A stretch of DNA of 7,916 bases from an uncultured Bacteroidia bacterium (GCA_903859795.1 CAIOOC010000021.1:1-7916); one strand, 5' to 3'. Numbered from the stretch's first letter, positions 1 to 6,506 are shown. Numbers and translations: made by a program. Notes: a model not told the origin generated them from the sequence alone.

Positions 1-2216
1 AAATTATCGAAGGATTAAAAGAAGAACGTGGAATTAAACAAGATACAGATTTTACAGTTGCAGATTTAAAACTTTTGGTTCTCAGGTTTAAACAGGCTGT
101 TTTATTGAAAACCGGAAGAGAATTCCCTTCTGACCCATGGGAACAATTATGGGGTTCCGTCGGAGCTGTTTTTGAAAGCTGGATGAACGACAGGGCAATC
201 TATTATCGCAAGCTTCATAATATACCCGTTGAATGGGGAACCGCCGTCAATGTTCAGGCAATGGTTTTCGGAAACATGGGAAATAACTCTGCCACAGGTG
301 TTGCCTTTACACGTGACGCTTCCACCGGAGAAGACATTTTCAATGGTGAGTACCTGATTAATGCACAGGGTGAGGACGTTGTTGCTGGTATCCGTACTCC
401 ACAGGAAATTACACTTGAAGGATCTCACCGTTGGGCCACATTGCAGAATGTCAGCGAAGAAGAGCGTGCCTCAAAATATCCTTCACTCGAAGAGTCGATG
501 CCGACAGCCTATGCAGAATTAATGGTGATTCAGCAGAAGCTTGAAAATCACTACCACGATATGCAGGACATCGAATTTACCATCCAGGATGGCAAACTTT
601 GGTTACTTCAGACCCGTAACGGTAAACGCACAGGTGCCGCAATGGTGAAAATGGCTGTTGATATGCTTGCTGAAGGCTTTATCGATGAAAAAACCGCGTT
701 GATGCGTGTTGAACCAAATAAACTGGATGAATTACTTCATCCTGTATTCCACAAAGAGGCCCTGTTGACCGCGAAAGTTATCGCAAAAGGGTTGCCCGCA
801 TCGCCGGGTGCTGCCACAGGCCAGATTGTATTCTTTGCTGATGAGGCGGGAAAATATGAAAACTCTATCCTTGTCCGTATCGAAACATCTCCTGAAGACC
901 TTGAAGGAATGGTAATTGCAAGGGGAATTCTTACTGCCCGCGGTGGTATGACCTCACATGCTGCCGTTGTTGCCCGCGGAATGGGTAAATGCTGCGTTTC
1001 CGGAGCAGGTTCAATGAGAATCGACTACAAAGCCAGAACATGTGAAGCAAGCGGTAAAGTTTACAAGGAAGGTGACTGGATTTCACTGAACGGATCAACC
1101 GGTGAAGTTTATGAAGGTAAGGTTAAGACCCAGGAAGCTGAATTAAGCTCTGATTTCGCTAAACTTATGGAGATTTCAGATAAATATACCCGTATGAAAG
1201 TCCGGACGAATGCCGATACACCAAAGGACGCTGCGATTGCACGCCAGTTTGGTGCAAAGGGAATTGGTCTTTGCCGTACAGAGCATATGTTCTTCGAAGG
1301 CGAACGTATAAAGGCAATGCGTGAAATGATCCTTTCATCAGATGAAAAAGGACGTAAAATAGCATTGGCGAAATTACTTCCTTACCAGCGTTCCGACTTT
1401 GAAGGTATTTTTGAAGCAATGGCCGGATATGGTGTTACAGTTCGTCTTTTGGATCCGCCATTACACGAATTTGTTCCTCACCAACAAGCTACCCAAAAAG
1501 AGCTGGCCGAAGAGATGGGTATCTCGATCGATCAGATCCGTATCAAGGTTTCAGAGCTTGAGGAGTTCAACCCGATGTTGGGTCACCGTGGTTGCCGTTT
1601 GGGAATCACCTATCCTGAAATCACAGAGATGCAGGCACGAGCAATCATCGAAGCTGCGATGAACCTCAAAGCAAAAGGTGTTGACGCCCGTCCTGAAATC
1701 ATGGTTCCATTGATTGGTACCGTGGCTGAGTTTAAGAATCAGGCAGATATCATCAATAAAACCGCTGAGGCTGTATTTGCTGAGCGTGGCGACAGGATTG
1801 AGTATCTTGTTGGTACAATGATCGAAGTTCCCCGTGCTGCCCTGACTGCAGAGGGGATTGCCAAAGAGGCTCAGTTCTTCTCCTTCGGTACCAATGACCT
1901 TACCCAGATGACTATGGGATTCTCTCGTGATGATGCCGGTAAGTTCTTGCCTGCATATCTTGACAAGGGGATATTGAAACAGGATCCGTTCCAGATTCTT
2001 GATCAGCACGGTGTTGGCCTGTTGATTGAGATGGCTGTTACCAAGGGTCGTTCAACTCGTCCTGACATCAAACTGGGAATTTGCGGTGAGCATGGTGGTG
2101 AACCAAGCTCAGTTGAATTCTGCGATGGCGTTGGTCTTGACTATGTGAGCTGCTCTCCTTTCCGGGTGCCGATCGCCCGTCTGGCTGCTGCACAGGCAAA
2201 TCTGAAAAAACAATAA
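1..2216 (+). CDS. ppdK: Pyruvate, phosphate dikinase (5' partial)
   Basis: PPDK interconverts ATP + phosphate + pyruvate and AMP + PPi + PEP in the cytoplasm, linking glycolysis and gluconeogenesis in anaerobes. The reading frame is open from the window edge (first full codon at 3), giving 737 visible residues. The family has about 870-910, so roughly 130-170 N-terminal residues lie upstream; an in-frame TTG at 75 is not the start. Visible in order: the rest of the ATP-grasp domain ending in LLQTRNGKRT (nt 603-632), the swivelling phosphohistidine domain with GGMTSHAAVVARGMGK (catalytic His codon 957-959), and the PEP/pyruvate barrel. The barrel keeps Arg (1275-1277, LCRTEH), Arg (1443-1445, RLLDPPLHEF), Glu (1824-1826, MIEVPR), Asn (1893-1895, FGTNDLTQ) and the acid/base Cys (2082-2084, CGEHGGEP). 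Spacing agrees with the Clostridium symbiosum enzyme as I recall it. No key residue is missing, so it should be active. A terminator follows 16 nt after the stop. Confidence 0.97.
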   Translation, partial: IIEGLKEERGIKQDTDFTVADLKLLVLRFKQAVLLKTGREFPSDPWEQLWGSVGAVFESWMNDRAIYYRKLHNIPVEWGTAVNVQAMVFGNMGNNSATGVAFTRDASTGEDIFNGEYLINAQGEDVVAGIRTPQEITLEGSHRWATLQNVSEEERASKYPSLEESMPTAYAELMVIQQKLENHYHDMQDIEFTIQDGKLWLLQTRNGKRTGAAMVKMAVDMLAEGFIDEKTALMRVEPNKLDELLHPVFHKEALLTAKVIAKGLPASPGAATGQIVFFADEAGKYENSILVRIETSPEDLEGMVIARGILTARGGMTSHAAVVARGMGKCCVSGAGSMRIDYKARTCEASGKVYKEGDWISLNGSTGEVYEGKVKTQEAELSSDFAKLMEISDKYTRMKVRTNADTPKDAAIARQFGAKGIGLCRTEHMFFEGERIKAMREMILSSDEKGRKIALAKLLPYQRSDFEGIFEAMAGYGVTVRLLDPPLHEFVPHQQATQKELAEEMGISIDQIRIKVSELEEFNPMLGHRGCRLGITYPEITEMQARAIIEAAMNLKAKGVDARPEIMVPLIGTVAEFKNQADIINKTAEAVFAERGDRIEYLVGTMIEVPRAALTAEGIAKEAQFFSFGTNDLTQMTMGFSRDDAGKFLPAYLDKGILKQDPFQILDQHGVGLLIEMAVTKGRSTRPDIKLGICGEHGGEPSSVEFCDGVGLDYVSCSPFRVPIARLAAAQANLKKQ

Positions 2217-2232
2217 GTTCATACGAACGATA

Positions 2233-2266
2233 AATAAAAAAGGCGCTGAGAGGCGCCTTTTTTATT
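2233..2266. terminator. Rho-independent terminator, potentially bidirectional
   Basis: A perfect hairpin lies just after the ppdK stop. Arms AAAAAAGGCGC (2236-2246) and GCGCCTTTTTT (2253-2263) enclose a 6-nt loop TGAGAG, and three further A/T pairs extend the stem to 2233-2266. The GC core followed by a T run on the + strand ends ppdK. The A run on the 5' side gives the same structure on the - strand, so it can also stop transcripts coming from the DUF421 gene at 2497-3015. Confidence 0.93.
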
Positions 2267-2496
2267 GAAGTAATTTAAAAGATAGAGAATTGATTTTGCT
2301 TTGTCTATGAATAGATCTTCCAGGGTTCGTAATAAATATAGGAAGGAACTAAGTTTTGTTACCTCCCTTTTTGTTCCTTATCTAAGTCACCCTCACTTTC
2401 GGGAAGGGACCGGGTGGAGTCAGTGGGTTGTATCTTTTTTTTCTCTTTTTACTCATCCTTTATTCCAAAAGATGAATATACGAATAAATCGTAATA
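2267..2496. other. Non-coding convergent intergenic gap with weak inverted repeats
   Basis: This gap lies between the ppdK terminator and the 3' end of the DUF421 gene. I see no believable gene. It holds a 7-bp perfect inverted repeat, AAGGAAC (2343-2349) with GTTCCTT (2373-2379), spaced by 23 nt. Next to it is a G/C-rich imperfect hairpin-like patch at 2388-2416, with outer arms CACCC and GGGTG and an inner CTTTCGGGAAG. Neither is followed by a clear T run. The second resembles the degenerate C-rich/G-rich repeats scattered between genes in many Bacteroidota genomes, but that link is from memory and unverified. Confidence 0.5.
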
Positions 2497-3015
2497 CTAT
2501 TGATTCTGCATCACCTTATTCCGCCCCTTCCTCTTTCGGGTGGTGCGATGCTTATATTCATTCGAAATTATGCTAATATTTCCGTCAATCTCCAGAACAG
2601 CCAAGTCGACCTCCCGGATTTCAGCCACGCCATGTTCCCTCACCGCTTCCAGAATCTCTTCATGTGTGATTCGGGCCTTGTCCATATTTGTTTTATTGAG
2701 TTGCCCCTTGTAAATAAGAAGCATTTCGTTTCCCTGAACATAGTTTCCTAACTTCGGAAACCGATAAAGCAGAAATTTAAACAGATAGTTTATTATAAAA
2801 AGGGTTGATGCCGCCACAAGTCCACCCGACAAAGAGGAGTCAGAACCCACCATCGCATTTTGTACGGCATTGCTGATCAGCAGAATAAAAACCAGATCGA
2901 TAATCGAAAGCTGCGCCAGCTCCTTCTTTCCAAACAATCTGATAGCTATAATGATAAACAGGTAAACAGCTGAACTGCTGAGTGCAATTTTTAGATATCC
3001 TTCAAATAGTTCCAT
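2497..3015 (-). CDS. DUF421/YetF-like membrane protein
   Basis: This 172-residue protein has a hydrophobic N-terminal half and a soluble C-terminal half, the layout of DUF421 (YetF) proteins. Three membrane segments are likely, at about residues 8-27, 37-55 and 64-85. The loop after the first carries the family-like GKKELAQLSIIDLV (29-42), followed by LLISNAVQNAMVG (45-57). The soluble part, about 90-152, contains ITHEEILEAVREHGVAEIREVDLAVLE in two blocks and ends in DGNISII (144-150), the usual YetF-C ending. It then stops in a strongly basic tail, HRTTRKRKGRNK (156-167). Bacillus YetF is longer, at about 230 residues, but short versions with one soluble domain exist. The cellular role is not established; links to spore or envelope physiology in Bacillus should not be carried over. 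The ATG at 3013-3015 fits the start of the first hydrophobic segment. It is transcribed away from the secreted protein gene at 3218. Confidence 0.85.
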   Translation of the reverse strand: MELFEGYLKIALSSSAVYLFIIIAIRLFGKKELAQLSIIDLVFILLISNAVQNAMVGSDSSLSGGLVAASTLFIINYLFKFLLYRFPKLGNYVQGNEMLLIYKGQLNKTNMDKARITHEEILEAVREHGVAEIREVDLAVLEIDGNISIISNEYKHRTTRKRKGRNKVMQNQ

Positions 3016-3017
3016 AC

Positions 3018-3050
3018 TTAACCGGGTTAAATTTTGTGTGAATTTAAATT
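3018..3050. repeat. Nested short dyads in the leader of the DUF421 gene
   Basis: Directly upstream of the DUF421 start codon lies TTAACC-G-GGTTAA (3018-3030), a perfect 13-bp dyad. It overlaps a second inverted repeat, TTAAATT (3027-3033) and AATTTAA (3041-3047), with a 7-nt spacer. These could be operator half-sites or simply AT-rich leader sequence. No matching copy is seen elsewhere in the window. Confidence 0.35.
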
Positions 3051-3156
3051 GATTTTTGCAAAGATTTCAATCTCCAAAGGATCTTTTATATGTAATGTAC
3101 CCGATTTCTTTTTCCGGAAATCAAAATCCCGGAAAGGGTTATTGAATTGTCTTTCC

Positions 3157-3164
3157 TATCTTTG
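3157..3164 (+). promoter_or_regulatory. Bacteroidota -7 promoter box for the secreted protein gene
   Basis: TATCTTTG matches the Bacteroidota sigma-ABfr -7 consensus TAnnTTTG. It sits about 53 nt before the ATG at 3218, which would give a leader of roughly 45-50 nt. A -33 TTG at the usual 19-21 nt spacing is not present, so this rests on the -7 box and its position only. Confidence 0.5.
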
Positions 3165-3217
3165 TCCTGAAGCCACGGAAGTAATTGTCGAAACCTTTTC
3201 TCTTAACCACCTTCAAC

Positions 3218-3604
3218 ATGAAATATTTTCTGAAACCAGTCATTGCAACCTGCCTGATGGCACTTGTTTATGCTTCGAATGGCCAAAACCTTCGGGAGAC
3301 TTTACTGCAAATGGAAAATACTTTCGATGTCGATTATCCTGTGAATGAAAATATAAGGTATATTCATAAAGTCGTTAATAACCTTAATCTGTACTATTTT
3401 GCTAACGTTGGAAGTGGGATAGAAGAAGCAAGGGTGATCCTTCGTGGGGATCTTCATCTTGATAGTTGGGACCCCCATTCGGGTAGCCGTCAAAAACTGG
3501 CTACTATCAGAATAAACAATAATTTGTCAGGGTTGTCTAAAACCCAGGTTAATTTGAATCTAAACCCATTTCAATCAATTTTTTATGTCGAGGCCGAAAA
3601 TTGA
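3218..3604 (+). CDS. Small predicted secreted protein, unknown family
   Basis: I do not recognise this 128-residue protein. It begins with a clear signal peptide: Lys2, a hydrophobic core at about residues 5-18, and a likely signal peptidase I site after V-Y-A (17-19). The only Cys (12) lies inside the hydrophobic core, so a lipobox is unlikely, and the mature part has no Cys. The mature protein is about 109 residues. Its first part looks helical (NLRETLLQMENTF, 24-36). The second part has alternating hydrophobic patterns such as EARVILRGDLHLDSW (70-84) and QVNLNLNPFQSIFYVEAE (110-127), suggesting beta strands. The ATG at 3218 is chosen over an in-frame TTG at 3185 because the signal peptide starts there and the -7 box lies upstream. 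The stop is only 17 nt from the end of the convergent ferritin-VIT gene. It is probably periplasmic or cell-surface; no function can be assigned. Confidence 0.72.
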   Translation: MKYFLKPVIATCLMALVYASNGQNLRETLLQMENTFDVDYPVNENIRYIHKVVNNLNLYYFANVGSGIEEARVILRGDLHLDSWDPHSGSRQKLATIRINNNLSGLSKTQVNLNLNPFQSIFYVEAEN

Positions 3605-3621
3605 TTTCTTCATTTTTTCAA

Positions 3622-4758
3622 CTACCCCAACAACGAAGCGCCGATCATCTTCCCTATTCCAAAGGTTATTGCTGCTGCCGCAAGCCCGAAGACAACCTGC
3701 CTTAATCCGGAATGCCAGATGCTTTTCCCGGTATAAAGGGTGATTGAAGCTCCAATTATAAATAAGCCAAAACCGCTAAAAATGGTGCTTAGTATGATTG
3801 CTTTCATCCCTCCGGTAAAGAAAAACGGGATAACCGGTATTACGGCTCCCACTGCAAACAGAATGAATGATGCGACAGCCGCTTCCATTGCAGACCCTTC
3901 AAGATCTTCTTTATTTATTCCCAACTCCTCTTTAATCAACACTTCATGTGCAAGATCTTTATTGGAGATAACATCCTTTGCCATCTTTTGGGCCTGCTCT
4001 TCAGGGATTCCTTTCGATTGATAGATCAAAGCCAGTTCCCACTCCTCTCCTGCAGGATTGTTTTCCAACTCTTCCAGTTCAAGCTGCATTTGATTCTCAA
4101 AAAGCTCTTTTGAACTCGTCACCGATATCCATTCACCCAAAGCCATCGACAGGGACCCGGCAAGTAATCCGGCAAGTCCGGTGAGTAATACTGTGCTTTG
4201 TCCGCTTGCTGCGCCGGCAATTCCCATTACAAGACTAAAATTGGATACTAATCCGTCATTTCCTCCTAGAACTGCGGCCCGAAGTGCATTACCACCAATC
4301 GAGCGGTGGCGCTTTTCAAATCTTGCGAGATAGTTCCCCGAGACATTGGGGTGATTTGCGCAAATATTTTGGAGTATTGTGACGTGTGCAGTATCAGATA
4401 GCGATCTTTCGGCATCTGCATTTCTACGCGAATTGATGACGGATAGCGAAATGTTCTTTTCTGTATCCATTAGTACACCCAAAATAAAATCATACCCGAA
4501 GATTTTTCCAATCCTGCTTAATATTCGGGCTCTAAGCGATGGAGGCGGCATGTTTGTAGGGTCCAGATTGTTGATTTTCATAAAGGCTATGGCATGTCCC
4601 TTCTCAATTTCCGACATCTGCAGAAATACATTTACAACATTCTTGTCATCTTCATTTTCTGCCAGGATCTTATACAAATAACTTGCATCTATTTCAGTCT
4701 GGATGTTCTTAAAGTTGATCATCTTATTAATTAAAACTTTAGGATTGGTTTTACCCAT
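3622..4758 (-). CDS. Ferritin-like/VIT1 fusion membrane protein (MbfA-like, predicted iron/manganese transporter)
   Basis: This 378-residue protein joins an N-terminal ferritin-like domain (about 10-150) to a VIT1/CCC1 transporter domain (about 155-378). In the ferritin-like part, Glu22, Glu52-x-x-His55, Glu100 and His125 are candidate metal ligands. The transporter part has VLGGNDGLVSNFSLVMGIAG (163-182) and AGSLSMALGEWISVTSSKEL (200-219), both typical of the family. A Glu-rich cytosolic stretch (about 220-288) follows, then ASFILFAVGAVIPVIPFFF (296-314). Five membrane segments are likely, near 163-183, 188-211, 294-314, 319-342 and 352-374. The same architecture occurs in MbfA of alphaproteobacteria, which exports iron under iron or peroxide stress; Fe2+/Mn2+ efflux is therefore plausible here but is inferred. 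The ATG at 4758 is the longest start. An in-frame ATG at 4722 (residue 13, MINFKNIQTE) may be the real one, because the promoter-like box lies only 11 nt before 4758. Confidence 0.9.
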   Translation of the reverse strand: MGKTNPKVLINKMINFKNIQTEIDASYLYKILAENEDDKNVVNVFLQMSEIEKGHAIAFMKINNLDPTNMPPPSLRARILSRIGKIFGYDFILGVLMDTEKNISLSVINSRRNADAERSLSDTAHVTILQNICANHPNVSGNYLARFEKRHRSIGGNALRAAVLGGNDGLVSNFSLVMGIAGAASGQSTVLLTGLAGLLAGSLSMALGEWISVTSSKELFENQMQLELEELENNPAGEEWELALIYQSKGIPEEQAQKMAKDVISNKDLAHEVLIKEELGINKEDLEGSAMEAAVASFILFAVGAVIPVIPFFFTGGMKAIILSTIFSGFGLFIIGASITLYTGKSIWHSGLRQVVFGLAAAAITFGIGKMIGASLLG

Positions 4759-4764
4759 TTTAAA

Positions 4765-4787
4765 CTCAACAAATTTATGATAAAAAT
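4765..4787 (-). promoter_or_regulatory. Promoter-like element of the ferritin-VIT gene, -7 box TAAATTTG
   Basis: On the - strand, TAAATTTG (4777-4770) fits the Bacteroidota -7 consensus TAnnTTTG. The surrounding 23 bp are nearly the same as the element before the nitroreductase gene at 5845-5868: 20 identical positions over 24 aligned columns with one gap. A transcript from here would start near 4763-4765, leaving almost no leader before the ATG at 4758 but about 42 nt before the ATG at 4722. No -33 TTG was found at the normal spacing. Confidence 0.5.
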
Positions 4788-4800
4788 CATGCCTGGAGGT

Positions 4801-4887
4801 ATCGATTCCCTTATAACCATTCCAAATTGTGGCTATTGCTTTTCCAGTTTATAAATGAAGGCAGTCTGGATTTTTGAGGGAATCAAT
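4801..4887. repeat. Long-range inverted repeat between nitroreductase and ferritin-VIT genes
   Basis: ATCGATTCCCT (4801-4811) can pair with AGGGAATCAAT (4877-4887) at 10 of 11 positions. The 65-nt spacer holds a smaller pair, TCCAG (4843-4847) and CTGGA (4866-4870). It occupies most of the 146-nt gap, downstream of the nitroreductase stop and upstream of the ferritin-VIT promoter-like box. It could fold in the nitroreductase 3' UTR, but there is no terminal T run, so a classic terminator is not supported. Confidence 0.4.
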
Positions 4888-4904
4888 AGAGATGATTGTC
4901 AGTT

Positions 4905-5819
4905 TTAAATATCGACAGAAGCGAAGGTCCTTTTTATCCCTTTGGTATACTTCACCCTGGGATATCCAAAAATAACAAATAAACCTTCGCGACTTTTGAA
5001 CCTGATATTGTATTTCTCCCTGAATTTCTTTGATTTATTTCCGGATTGGATAAATGGATGGATTGCTCCCAGCATGCAGGTACCCAAACCAAGTGATTCG
5101 CCGGCTATCATAGCATAGGTAGCAGCAATTATCGGGTCGGCCGGATCTGCGAATGGAGAACCATAGAAATATATGGCTAATGGAGCATCGTATGTGACAA
5201 GATCCATTCCCTTTTCCATGCTTTCTGTATAAATCCGAATAACTGGTTTAATAAATTGCCTAAACATTTGGTCATTCGATTTTCCCCAGAGAGGGCGCAT
5301 TAAAAATAGAAACCAATCTGAAACAAGCCATTTTATATTGCGTAAATAAGTACAGTAGTCTTTTGAAAATTCTCTGATCTTTTCACGGTTATCAAGAATC
5401 ATCAGATGGACATCCGAAGGGGGAATACCCATTGGGGCAGTTGAAGCTGCAGTAACTATTTTCTGAATCATCTGAGGTTCAACGGGTCTGTCAGCGAATT
5501 CTCTGATACTTCTCCTTGACTGGAATAAATTCAAAAGCTGGTTATAATCGGCAACTTTCTCCCTCCCGGGTAATTTAAAAAGGTCGTCAACTGATAATTC
5601 CCTGCCATTTATTTCGATGGCTCCACTCGGACATATTGCCATGCAATGCCCGCATGCAACACATCCAAACAGTGGTTTATTAGTTAAAGTGACCTTTCCC
5701 CCGCAAATCTGGAAACTAAAATCCTTGCAAACCTCAATGCATAAACCACATCCATTACATTTGGATTCATCAATGGTGATTTCACCTTTCTCTTTGGTTC
5801 GAGTTGTCGGGATTGCCAT
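4905..5819 (-). CDS. Ferredoxin-nitroreductase fusion (2[4Fe-4S] + FMN)
   Basis: This 304-residue cytoplasmic protein has an N-terminal bacterial ferredoxin domain (about 13-75). It carries two complete 4Fe-4S motifs: Cys21, 24, 27, 31 (CNGCGLCIEVC) and Cys53, 56, 59, 63 (CVACGHCMAIC, then Pro). A nitroreductase-fold flavoprotein domain follows (about 95-290), opened by the typical SRRSIREFADRPV (101-113), whose Arg/Ser residues contact FMN in the family. It also has STAPMGIPPSDVHL (126-139), TYDAPLAIYFYG (209-220) and ESLGLGTCMLGA (241-252), the last typical of the domain's second half. The ferredoxin part presumably feeds electrons to FMN. The substrate cannot be read from sequence; related fusions are common in strict anaerobes and mostly uncharacterised. 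The ATG at 5817-5819 leads directly into the ferredoxin domain. No membrane segment or signal is seen. The stop lies 146 nt before the ferritin-VIT start on the same strand. Confidence 0.92.
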   Translation of the reverse strand: MAIPTTRTKEKGEITIDESKCNGCGLCIEVCKDFSFQICGGKVTLTNKPLFGCVACGHCMAICPSGAIEINGRELSVDDLFKLPGREKVADYNQLLNLFQSRRSIREFADRPVEPQMIQKIVTAASTAPMGIPPSDVHLMILDNREKIREFSKDYCTYLRNIKWLVSDWFLFLMRPLWGKSNDQMFRQFIKPVIRIYTESMEKGMDLVTYDAPLAIYFYGSPFADPADPIIAATYAMIAGESLGLGTCMLGAIHPFIQSGNKSKKFREKYNIRFKSREGLFVIFGYPRVKYTKGIKRTFASVDI

Positions 5820-5844
5820 CTTTAATTCATTTTAAATGCATTAT

Positions 5845-5868
5845 CTCACCAAATTTAGCGATAAATAT
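5845..5868 (-). promoter_or_regulatory. Promoter-like element of the ferredoxin-nitroreductase gene, -7 box TAAATTTG
   Basis: On the - strand, TAAATTTG (5857-5850) matches TAnnTTTG and stands 30 nt before the ATG at 5819, implying a leader of about 20-25 nt. The surrounding bases, read on the + strand as CTCACC, AAATTTA, GC and GATAAATAT, closely match those at 4765-4787. A -33 TTG is not found at the expected distance. Confidence 0.55.
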
Positions 5869-6048
5869 TCAATTTATTAGATTAAAAGGAGGTGGGTTCA
5901 AAATTATATCCGGCATTGAATATACCGAAACAACTTTCGCAACAAAGACCCCAAACCACTATTGGTAGCAAGAATTTCATTAAAAGACTTTGTCCATACC
6001 TGAGATATTCTGATAATTCTGTGACTCTTTCATTCCAATTAAATCACT

Positions 6049-6056
6049 TATCTTTG
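6049..6056 (+). promoter_or_regulatory. Bacteroidota -7 promoter box for ruvX-def
   Basis: TATCTTTG fits TAnnTTTG and sits 22 nt before the ruvX GTG start, giving a short leader of about 15 nt. TTTC at 6028-6031 is a weak -33 candidate with a 17-nt gap, slightly shorter than usual. The box supports GTG 6079 as the start and a joint ruvX-def transcript. Confidence 0.6.
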
Positions 6057-6078
6057 CATTTCAACAATAAAAGGTAGT

Positions 6079-6501
6079 GTGGGAAGGATTTTATCCATCG
6101 ATTACGGGAATAAAAGGGTAGGATTGGCAGTTACAGATCCGTTACAAATCATTGCTACAAGGTTGACTACCGTATCGGCCGAAGAGATTTGGGGGTACCT
6201 GTCCGAATATTTTGAACGTGAAGTGGTTGAACTGGTCCTGGTTGGTTATCCGAAACAACTGAATAATGAACCATCTGAAGCAATCAGGTATATCAATCCT
6301 TTCCTTAAAAAATTTCAAATTCTTTACCCAACGATGCCTTTAAAGCTTATGGACGAGAGGTTTTCATCCAAACTGGCTTTTCAGACGATGATTGATGCCG
6401 GAGTAAAAAAGAAGGATAGGCAGAACAAAGCAACTATTGACGGTGTTAGTGCTACAATTATCCTCCAATCGTATCTTGAAGGGAAGAAATTTTTAAAGTA
6501 A
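6079..6501 (+). CDS. ruvX: Putative pre-16S rRNA nuclease / Holliday junction resolvase-like YqgF (RuvX)
   Basis: This 140-residue cytoplasmic RNase H-fold nuclease has normal length for the family. It opens with GRILSIDYGNKRVGLAVTD (2-20), where Asp8 is the first catalytic acid. It has the LVGYPKQLNNEPSEA strand-loop (54-68), MDERFSSKLA (91-100) with acidic residues 92-93, and KATIDGVSATIILQSYLE (117-134) with Asp121, the last catalytic acid. Family members process the 5' end of 16S rRNA; a Holliday junction role was proposed from fold similarity. The start is GTG at 6079, because the family motif begins at the next codon and the -7 box lies just upstream. AAAGG before it is at best a weak Shine-Dalgarno. 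The stop is 5 nt before the def ATG, so the two are surely cotranscribed, a pairing I recall as common in Bacteroidota. Confidence 0.95.
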   Translation: MGRILSIDYGNKRVGLAVTDPLQIIATRLTTVSAEEIWGYLSEYFEREVVELVLVGYPKQLNNEPSEAIRYINPFLKKFQILYPTMPLKLMDERFSSKLAFQTMIDAGVKKKDRQNKATIDGVSATIILQSYLEGKKFLK

Positions 6502-6506
6502 GAAGC

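Noticed and set aside
75..77. TTG as the start of ppdK
   Set aside because: The frame is open to the window edge with PPDK-like residues before it, and the family needs about 130-170 more N-terminal residues.
1551..2009. 152-codon - strand ORF inside ppdK
   Set aside because: It lies fully within conserved catalytic sequence of ppdK, so it is a reading-frame shadow.
2301..2576. 91-codon + strand ORF after ppdK
   Set aside because: No recognisable domain; it runs over repeat-like sequence and into the 3' end of the DUF421 gene on the other strand.
3034..3348. 104-codon + strand ORF over the divergent promoter region
   Set aside because: It covers the -7 box and overlaps the secreted protein in another frame; the signal-peptide frame is the better gene.
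3605..3621. Terminator between the convergent secreted-protein and ferritin-VIT genes
   Set aside because: There is a T-rich run but no GC stem in the 17-nt gap.
5892..6077. 61-codon + strand ORF with a GGAGG-like sequence nearby
   Set aside because: AAAGGAGG overlaps its GTG, so it cannot serve as a ribosome site; the ORF runs through the ruvX promoter and resembles no protein.
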